64,000 nt of DNA, from assembly GCA_002449265.1 (NCBI GenBank), contig DKCV01000015.1, positions 35,014 to 99,013 on the forward strand. Direction: 5' to 3'. This DNA is from Caryophanales bacterium UBA6865 (GTDB lineage Bacteria; Bacillota_I; Bacilli_A; RFN20; CAG-826). Below the pieces are notes generated by a model. It was not told the origin of the DNA, ran no database searches, and saw nothing but the letters and a program-made list of their open reading frames with translations. This document shows positions 58,103-64,000 of this stretch, in pieces. The number at the start of each line of letters is the position of its first letter. Position 1 is the stretch's first letter. A program made the position numbers and the translations under genes.

Positions 58103-60866
58103 AATTTTGCGGATTGAGCGTGTAAGCAAACGCTTTGCTGAACGCTTATTGTATGATGATTTTTCTTTTTCTTTCCCGCGTAGTGGCTTATTCGCCCTGG
58201 TTGGAGCAAGTGGCTCTGGGAAAAGCACTCTTTTAGAGATGATTGCAGGGTTAGATAAGGATTATGAAGGTTCGATCTATCTTTTTGATAGAAAGATGAA
58301 TAAAACTAATGAAGCGAGTCGTTCGCGCCTTCGCTTAAAAGAAATCGGTTTTATTCGCCAAGGATATGACTTATTAGAACTTGAAAAAGCGTTAGAAAAT
58401 GTGGCTCTTCCTTTGTATGCTGGAAGTTACGAAAAAAAGAGCATCATTGAGAAAAGATCTTCGGATTTGCTTTCGATGCTCGATATGAAGAAATATAGAA
58501 AATCAACCGTTAATGAATTAAGTGGAGGAGAAAAGCAACGCATTGCCTTAGCAAGAGCCATTTCTTTAGAAACGAAGATTCTTCTTGCGGATGAGCCTAC
58601 TGGAGCACTCGACAATAAAAACGCGAAAAAAGTATATGGCTATCTAAAAACACTATCTCTATCAAAATTAGTTATTTTAGTCACCCATGATGAAGAAGCT
58701 GCCTATTTTTATGCGGATGGAATTTTGACGATTGAAAATAGTAAAATTACTTTTGCTACCAATCAATCGAAGCCCCCTGAAGTGGCTCGTTTTTCTTCTT
58801 TAAGCATCAAGAAAAGGAAAAGTGTTCCTTATGTTCCCTTTTTCTTTTGGATGAAGCATGCTTTTCATTTATTAAAGGCAAAACGGGAACGGACGTCACT
58901 TAGTGTCTTTGTCCTATGCTTATCGTTATTTAGCTTAGGCGTATCCGTTTTTCTTTCTTATGAAGCGGGTCAAGAAATCGAAACTGCTTTTTCTTCCTTG
59001 ATCGGTAATAACTGCATCATAATGGAGAAGGAGGGGAGTAACCGCGCGATTAGTAAAGCGTATGCGGCAACGAAAGAAGATATCGATAGCATCCTCTCTT
59101 TTGCGCCGAATATCGCGAAAGGGTACGGAGTTAGCTATACCGTTGATTGGCACTCGTTTTTCCCTAATAACGATATGGTTTACATTCTTTCCGACACAAA
59201 GAAAATCGAACTGAATCATTTTTCCGTCTCTACCGCAAATGATTTCGTTTTGTTTGACGCGTCTAGCGAATTAAAGGCATATCCCGAGATCCCTAATCTT
59301 TTAGAAGACGATCAAATTATCTTAGGACTACCTTATCAAAATATGGTGCAACTTTGCTTAAGCCTACAAATCAGTAGAGATTACGAAACATTAGGTAAAT
59401 ATCTAAGTGAAAACGATGTGAATATTCTCTTTGAAATCGCAAATTTAAGCTGGAATTACGAAGATAATGAGCTTTATGCGATTAGAGGTGTCGCTCCTAG
59501 TGATAAACCTACGATTTTTCACACCAATCCCCTATGGAATTCTTATTTTTATGAAGCTAGGATGCGTTTTCCTACGACAGATGGTTCTGATAATTCTTAT
59601 CCTTGGGTAATGCAAAAAGTCTATTATTTACGTTCACTTTTAGATAAGGATGACTTCTATTATGAGGTACGGCATAATCCTGCTTTTTATCATTATTTGT
59701 TTGATAGAAAAGACGAAACAAGCGTTCTTTTCGTTGAAGAAAATCATTACGAAGTTTATTTTGTGAACCGAAATTCTTTTACTTTTTCTGAAATCGAAGC
59801 CATTTCAAAAAAATACAATCTTCCTTACTATTCGGTTTTTGGAGAAGAAAGCTATACGAGTTTTCCTGCCGCGATGATGAGCGGGTTCTTCCATCCTTTT
59901 TATTTAAGCAACGAGAAAGAATCTTTGGATTCTCTAGTCGAAACTCTAAGCGTTCTTCCTCTTGAGCAAAAAGATTATTCGCCTTCATTACCAACTAACG
60001 TGAAAGAAGGATCGTATCTTCTTCCATTTTCTCAAGGCGTGACGATATCGAATCGCCTTACGAAATTAGTGAAGGGTAGAAAAGCAAAACGCGCGAATGA
60101 AGTGGTGCTATCGAAGAAGCTTTATGAGGCGATGGATAAGCCAGACGTCATTTACGGGGCTGGGGAAATCGAAGAAAGAATCAGCGATGAATATGTGGAA
60201 AAAGATTATCGAGTTGGAACGTTAAAAGTAGTGGGTGTAAGTGAAAGTAGTCATGATATTCTCTTCGTCACGAATTCTTGGAGCATTGACTTTTTTCGCG
60301 ATGAGTTAGGGATGAGCTCATTTTATTTGGAGCCAACGCAAGTGATGTTTGAAATTGAGGAAGGAGATGACTCTTTGCTCGATAAGATGAAGCTCGATTT
60401 CCCTCTTTATCATTTTGAAAATCCATTCTCTTCTATATCGATGAGTACAGAAAGCGTTATTAATTTTGTTCAACTCGCCTTACTGTTCGCTTCGATTTCT
60501 AGCCTTTCGATTTCGTTTTTGCTTCTTATTACGGTCTCTGTTCTTACGTTACGCGAAAATCGTAATGAAGGGAAAATGCTTTTTACATTAGGGTTATCTC
60601 GAGAAGACATCCATTCTTATTACAACGTGAATATTTTGTTGCCGTTATTTTTAGCAACGCTTATGTCATTAATCTTAGTTTCCATTGCCGAATATTTTAT
60701 CCATCAGGAGATTGCTTCTTCTTTCTCTAACGAAGGCCTACCTTTTAATTTTTCTTTTATGCCTCTTGCTTTTGTAATTGCTATATCCTTGCTCACGATG
60801 ATTATCCTTAATAGGGGATTATGGTTTTATTTGAAAAATTATGATTATCGAAAGGGGAAGAAATAG
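58095..60866 (+). CDS. ABC exporter, fused ATPase-FtsX/MacB-like permease (subunit 2)
   Basis: The 923-residue protein has an ATPase (GASGSGKST, LSGGEKQRIALARAI, LLADEPTGALDNKN, then H in LVTHDEEAA). One membrane helix follows at about 270, then a large outside domain of about 480 residues, then three C-terminal helices, the MacB topology. Such transporters pump or signal substrates at the outer face (peptides, antibiotics, lipoproteins) and need two halves. Subunit 1 is encoded in an 8-base overlap with AAGGAG upstream. The substrate is not deducible. Tyr- and Ser-rich outside segments are notable. Confidence 0.88.
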   Translation: MNEILRIERVSKRFAERLLYDDFSFSFPRSGLFALVGASGSGKSTLLEMIAGLDKDYEGSIYLFDRKMNKTNEASRSRLRLKEIGFIRQGYDLLELEKALENVALPLYAGSYEKKSIIEKRSSDLLSMLDMKKYRKSTVNELSGGEKQRIALARAISLETKILLADEPTGALDNKNAKKVYGYLKTLSLSKLVILVTHDEEAAYFYADGILTIENSKITFATNQSKPPEVARFSSLSIKKRKSVPYVPFFFWMKHAFHLLKAKRERTSLSVFVLCLSLFSLGVSVFLSYEAGQEIETAFSSLIGNNCIIMEKEGSNRAISKAYAATKEDIDSILSFAPNIAKGYGVSYTVDWHSFFPNNDMVYILSDTKKIELNHFSVSTANDFVLFDASSELKAYPEIPNLLEDDQIILGLPYQNMVQLCLSLQISRDYETLGKYLSENDVNILFEIANLSWNYEDNELYAIRGVAPSDKPTIFHTNPLWNSYFYEARMRFPTTDGSDNSYPWVMQKVYYLRSLLDKDDFYYEVRHNPAFYHYLFDRKDETSVLFVEENHYEVYFVNRNSFTFSEIEAISKKYNLPYYSVFGEESYTSFPAAMMSGFFHPFYLSNEKESLDSLVETLSVLPLEQKDYSPSLPTNVKEGSYLLPFSQGVTISNRLTKLVKGRKAKRANEVVLSKKLYEAMDKPDVIYGAGEIEERISDEYVEKDYRVGTLKVVGVSESSHDILFVTNSWSIDFFRDELGMSSFYLEPTQVMFEIEEGDDSLLDKMKLDFPLYHFENPFSSISMSTESVINFVQLALLFASISSLSISFLLLITVSVLTLRENRNEGKMLFTLGLSREDIHSYYNVNILLPLFLATLMSLILVSIAEYFIHQEIASSFSNEGLPFNFSFMPLAFVIAISLLTMIILNRGLWFYLKNYDYRKGKK

Positions 60867-60907
60867 GAGCAAAAACAAAACGCCATTATTGATAAAAATA
60901 CTATATC

Positions 60908-60987
60908 ACCACAATTTTATGAAAGTTATTCACCTTTTAAAAATCATTGTGGTATATTAATCCATGGTGAGTTCGTTAGAACGAACT
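60908..60987 (+). promoter_or_regulatory. csp promoter, flanking inverted repeat and 5' UTR hairpin
   Basis: TTCACC (60929-60934) and TATATT (60953-60958), 18 bases apart, form the likely promoter. ACCACAAT (60908-60915) and ATTGTGGT (60946-60953) flank it as an inverted repeat. A hairpin, AGTTCGTT/AACGAACT at 60970-60987, lies in the transcribed leader before the csp start. Confidence 0.6.
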
Positions 60988-61005
60988 AGGAAGGTTAGGA
61001 TTCTC

Positions 61006-61206
61006 ATGAAGGGAACTGTGAAGATGTTCAACAAAGAGAAGGGATATGGCTTCATCCACGGTGAAGACAACAAAGATTATTTCTTCCATTACAGTGAGTT
61101 GATCATGGACAACTTCAAGACTGCGGACCCAGGCGAACACGTTGAGTTTGAGGTTCAAGAGTCGGAGCGTGGACCACGCGCCGCTAAAGTCAAGAAGGTT
61201 GACTAA
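61006..61206 (+). CDS. Cold shock protein (CspA family)
   Basis: The 66-residue single cold-shock domain starts MKGTVKMFNKEKGYGFI, with RNP1-like KGYGFI and RNP2-like DYFFHYSEL. It binds single-stranded nucleic acid and acts as an RNA chaperone. The ATG at 61006 has AGGA about 8 bases upstream; an earlier in-frame ATG lies in the leader hairpin region and is rejected. A terminator follows at 61229. The leader hairpin suggests RNA-level temperature control. Confidence 0.95.
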   Translation: MKGTVKMFNKEKGYGFIHGEDNKDYFFHYSELIMDNFKTADPGEHVEFEVQESERGPRAAKVKKVD

Positions 61207-61228
61207 TTAAACTAGCGTATGTTGATAT

Positions 61229-61256
61229 GCCCTGCCTTAGATGCGGGGCTTTTTTG
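61229..61256 (+). terminator. Terminator after csp
   Basis: A 7-bp stem, GCCCTGC/GCGGGGC with one G-U pair (61229-61235 with 61243-61249), is followed by TTTTTT. Confidence 0.9.
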
Positions 61257-61917
61257 TTTAAAGGAAACTTGAATTTCGACTAAATCTAATATGGAAGAAC
61301 CTTTGATATTCCTTCAACGATTCCAATACAAAATATCCTAACGCGACATTGAGCTGAATTAGCATTAGTAAAGAGAAACTTTTGCAATTTCATATCACGC
61401 AAAAGAAAGCCTAAAATGAGAGTGAAACAAAGAATAAGTTAGCATCTAATTTATTCTTGATTCTAGCGATCCGACTATTAATGGGGGTAAGGAAAGGAGG
61501 AGCTGTAGACTATTAATAATCAAGTATAAAGAAAAATCTCCTTCCGTTTTTATTCATCTTTCTTAAAAAAGACATAGTCCTCATCGTATAAAATTCAAAA
61601 AAATCAATGATGTTCGATTTTTTTGTTAAATGATTTTTGCATTTTAAAATCAATTTTTCTTAGCAAAATCCCAATAAAAATCTTTGGAAACTATTGGTTT
61701 CGCGTGAATTTTAATTGGGAAATAAAAGGTTTTTGAACAAATTTATGAAAGCGCTTATAAAAACATGTCTATTTTGCGTGATTTTCTCTTATTTTTTCGA
61801 GTTTATCGGAGTAACCAATAATTTCCTTGTTTTTGATTTTTGCCATCCATTAAATAGGGAAATAGTTCAAAGAAACCGCTTTCTTTGTGCTAAAAATACG
61901 AATCCGAGGAGCGGCTT
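61257..61917 (+). other. Long upstream region of the membrane XRE regulator
   Basis: No convincing gene is present in 660 bases. I see a 12-bp hairpin with a 3-base loop (61431-61442 with 61446-61457), GACTATTAAT repeated directly near 61472 and 61508, and a nested inverted repeat at 61670-61719 (CCCAATAAAAAT with ATTTTAATTGGG, one mismatch, enclosing GAAAC/GTTTC). A cre-like site follows at 61745. The region probably controls the regulator gene at 61918. Confidence 0.5.
61745..61759 (+). promoter_or_regulatory. cre-like site (CcpA) upstream of the XRE membrane regulator
   Basis: ATGAAAGCGCTTATA matches the catabolite-responsive element consensus WTGNAANCGNWNNCW at all but one position. It lies 160 bases before the gene at 61918, and no other gene is near. 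Confidence 0.55.
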
Positions 61918-63996
61918 ATGAAAATTGGTGAAACAATTAAAAAACTTCGCGTAGACAACAAATTGACTCAAAGTGATTTAGCGGAAATGCTAGACGTTAC
62001 TAGAGTTGCAGTGTCTAAATGGGAACTCAACAAATCTTATCCGAGCATGGATAATTTGCGCGCCATTTCTAAGATTTTTAACGTCACTTTCGATGAGCTG
62101 CTTGAGGAACCCAAAAAGGAACCCGAGCATAGTCTCGAGGAAGGAGAAAACGAAGAAATGGGTAGTAAAGACAATACGCCTAAGAAAAGTGCTGGTACTA
62201 CTAACAATGTGGGACCGGCAAATAGCCAAGATGTTTCTTCAAAACCAGTCGAAAATGACGTCATGGCAAGTAATGAGCATTCGTTAGAAGCTCAAACAAG
62301 CAAAGCCAAGAAGAAACATCGAATTGTCAACTGGGCATTCGGTTGCGGAATGACTTTGATTGGACTTGCTGCAGTTACCTTAACTTCGATCGGTTTAGCG
62401 GGAACGTTCGTCGTTAAAGGGGAAGATACTTCCAATTCAAACGCAATTAGTAGTGAAAACACCTCACCGATTCAATCGATTTACGTGAGCCAAAATCCAA
62501 CTTACATGACTTATTTAGTTGGCCAATCATTCAAAACCGACGGCATGGTTGTTACAGCGGTTCACGAAGATGACACTGAATCGGAATTAGAAGGCTGGAC
62601 TATTGACGCTCCAGAATCCTTTGATTCGACGAATAATAATCTTACGATAAACGTCAAATATAGCGACCCTTCTGGAAACGAATTCACGACCGATTTAAGC
62701 GGGGTGAGAGTTGCTGATCATATGAACGGAGTGTTTTCTCCGACTGACCTCAAGGTTACTTCCGATCCGATTCCTCAGCTTGCAGGGTCCCCGTTTGATG
62801 ACACCAACCTTGCATTCCATCTCATTTATGATGTCAACGGCGAAACTAAGGAAGATGAAGAGCATTCCTATAAGCTTAATTCTAATCCCACTGGCAATAG
62901 CTACGACGTTATTAAATTGAGTGAGAACAAAGGCTTAACAAGCGATACGACCGATGTAACCATTCTTTATTCGCAAGGTAAGTCTTTCCAGCTTCCTGTT
63001 ACGATGATTGAGTCCATTGAAATTACGCCAAATAAAGATACTTATGACGCGAAAGAGGACAAATTCTCCGTCACGGCTAAAGGCGTGAAGAAAGATGGCA
63101 CTAAAATCGACTTAAATCCTAAATTCTTCACCTTCACTTCTTCTAAAGAAAAAATCGAAGCCGGAAAAAGCTTCACCTATAATGGCGAGCATGAAATCAC
63201 ATGCAAATATGGGAAGTATTCTAAGAAGATTGCTACGTTCAATGTTACGGTAAGCGGTGGAAAGGATTTTGCCATGAATCCAAATCTAAACGATGACGCT
63301 TATTTTAAAGAGTGCGAGGATTTAGTTTGGGATAATGATATAGAACAAACTGAAATTAATGCTTGTCAAAAACTTCAAGAAGTTGCTTCTCCTTTCAATT
63401 GGGAAGAAATCACTTCTAGCAACCAAGGGACTTATTATAAAGACCTCTGCGGTTATAGCGAATTCCATGCTAAAGCCTATTTAGGATATACGGGTAACTA
63501 TAAATATAGCGGAAATGGTTTTGTCCATAATTTCGATGGAGATGGTAGCGATAGTGGCGCATTCATGCGTTATACCTTCACTGCTCCAGGTGGAGGGGAA
63601 TCCGATCTTATCTTAAGAGGCTCCACGAATGTTGCTGGCTCTACAATTTACGACTCTCAAGATTTAAAGATTTCTAAAGCTGTGAAGATTACTCTTAATG
63701 GCACTGACATTACTCCTTTATTCGCTGATAAGGCCTTTAAAGGAGTGACTAGCACTACACCTGATGCTCAAAATCGTAGTGGCGAAGCCCAAGGCATTTC
63801 ATTAGAGGGCAGATATCGCTTCGTAAATTGGACGGAAGTAAAGGCAAAGGTCCAATTACAACCCGGTGAGAACGTTTTAATGATTACCGCTAAAAATAAT
63901 GGACAAAGCGGACACTGGGATTCAATTAAGTTCGATTGCACACCTTATAAAACTCCGCTTACAGAGATTGCTCATGCGGTGTTAGTTCTCAATTGA
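61918..63996 (+). CDS. Membrane-spanning XRE-family regulator with extracellular Ig-like and carbohydrate-binding-like domains
   Basis: The 692-residue protein starts with a cro/C1-type HTH (about 4-60; KKLRVDNKLTQSDLAEMLDVTRVAVSKWE), a polar linker (65-128), a basic KAKKKHR stop and one membrane helix (about 137-166). The HTH should therefore be inside and the rest outside. Outside are Ig-like repeats (about 186-460; a bacterial Ig pattern at YLVGQSFKTDGMVV) and a C-terminal beta-sandwich (about 525-680; FMRYTFTAPGGGESDLILRG through LQPGENVLMITAKNNGQSGHWDSIKF) that resembles CBM6/CBM35 carbohydrate-binding modules. A GGAG site precedes the ATG. It stops with TGA 4 bases before the window edge. 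It looks like a one-component sugar or glycan sensor; the ligand and targets are unknown. Confidence 0.82.
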   Translation: MKIGETIKKLRVDNKLTQSDLAEMLDVTRVAVSKWELNKSYPSMDNLRAISKIFNVTFDELLEEPKKEPEHSLEEGENEEMGSKDNTPKKSAGTTNNVGPANSQDVSSKPVENDVMASNEHSLEAQTSKAKKKHRIVNWAFGCGMTLIGLAAVTLTSIGLAGTFVVKGEDTSNSNAISSENTSPIQSIYVSQNPTYMTYLVGQSFKTDGMVVTAVHEDDTESELEGWTIDAPESFDSTNNNLTINVKYSDPSGNEFTTDLSGVRVADHMNGVFSPTDLKVTSDPIPQLAGSPFDDTNLAFHLIYDVNGETKEDEEHSYKLNSNPTGNSYDVIKLSENKGLTSDTTDVTILYSQGKSFQLPVTMIESIEITPNKDTYDAKEDKFSVTAKGVKKDGTKIDLNPKFFTFTSSKEKIEAGKSFTYNGEHEITCKYGKYSKKIATFNVTVSGGKDFAMNPNLNDDAYFKECEDLVWDNDIEQTEINACQKLQEVASPFNWEEITSSNQGTYYKDLCGYSEFHAKAYLGYTGNYKYSGNGFVHNFDGDGSDSGAFMRYTFTAPGGGESDLILRGSTNVAGSTIYDSQDLKISKAVKITLNGTDITPLFADKAFKGVTSTTPDAQNRSGEAQGISLEGRYRFVNWTEVKAKVQLQPGENVLMITAKNNGQSGHWDSIKFDCTPYKTPLTEIAHAVLVLN

Positions 63997-64000
63997 TGTG

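Noticed and set aside
61715..61921. 68-residue hypothetical gene before the XRE regulator
   Set aside because: TTG start without binding site, it runs through the cre-like site and into the next ATG, and the composition is that of AT-rich non-coding DNA.
1..64000. Mycoplasma-type code (UGA as Trp)
   Set aside because: UGA ends many genes cleanly, including 4-base ATGA overlaps at 21709, 35468 and 51506, and Trp is encoded by UGG.
1..64000. Prophage, insertion sequence or integrative element
   Set aside because: No transposase, integrase, phage structural gene or flanking repeats are seen; the window reads as core chromosome with a few accessory genes.

Overview
The window is a gene-dense, AT-rich bacterial chromosome segment that uses the standard bacterial code. 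UGA is a genuine stop, for example in the ATGA overlaps at 21709, 35468 and 51506. Gene content and order point to the class Bacilli, probably a reduced-genome, host-associated or uncultured lineage near the Erysipelotrichales/RF39/Acholeplasma-like groups (inference). Bacillus-type markers are DnaD-Nth, RecU, GpsB next to a type B RNase P RNA, PgsA-RecA-RNase Y-YmdB-MiaB order, YhaM near HIT and a PrsA-like foldase, SufCDSUB with a SufU scaffold, ParAB after MnmG-RsmG, Fhs and single-cluster ferredoxin.

Layout. 1-3201 (-): galactose-type sugar ABC transporter mglB-mglA and the start of mglC. 3425-5826 (+): a structured attenuator leader, uracil permease and upp. 6025-9649: Na/Pi symporter and a MerR-controlled redox pair. 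9695-20179: M13 peptidase lipoprotein, RmuC, RecN, ZIP transporter, C69 dipeptidase, L-lactate dehydrogenase and a tyrosine phosphatase. 20315-24584 (+): lipid-flippase-like membrane protein, glycolipid-type glycosyltransferase, RecX and YhaM. 24627-28863 (-): HIT and two secreted foldase-like lipoproteins. 29035-36151 (+): complete SUF operon running into mnmG and rsmG. 36196-38831 (+): parA, parB and a third overlapping gene of unknown function. 38858-39723 (+): FMN riboswitch and RibU-type vitamin transporter. 39771-47051: ferredoxin, cmk-der, HU, a compact CCA-adding-type enzyme, dnaD, nth, recU, a DnaQ-like exonuclease, gpsB and rnpB. 47067-56001 (+): pgsA, recA, rny, ymdB, miaB fused to a RicA-like domain, miaA, fhs and a DUF951 gene. 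56054-60866 (+): two fused ABC ATPase-permease genes. 61006-63996 (+): cold shock protein, then a membrane-spanning XRE regulator with an extracellular carbohydrate-binding-like sensor.

How it fits together. The organism looks fermentative (LDH, no respiratory genes seen). It imports sugars, uracil, riboflavin, zinc and phosphate, and handles peptides with secreted M13 and C69 enzymes. Fe-S biogenesis (SUF) is next to tRNA and rRNA modification (mnmG, rsmG), and the Fe-S enzymes MiaB, Nth and ferredoxin are encoded nearby.

The most unusual items are the XRE-TM-Ig-CBM-like one-component receptor (61918-63996), the MiaB-RicA fusion in the RNase Y operon (51506-53242), an apparent AUU start inside a terminator-like hairpin (56022-56056), the third par-operon gene with everted parS half-sites (36154-38831), the unclassified uraA leader (3425-3579), and a recurring pattern of genes with a -10 box 6-10 nt before the start codon and no Shine-Dalgarno, suggesting leaderless transcripts.
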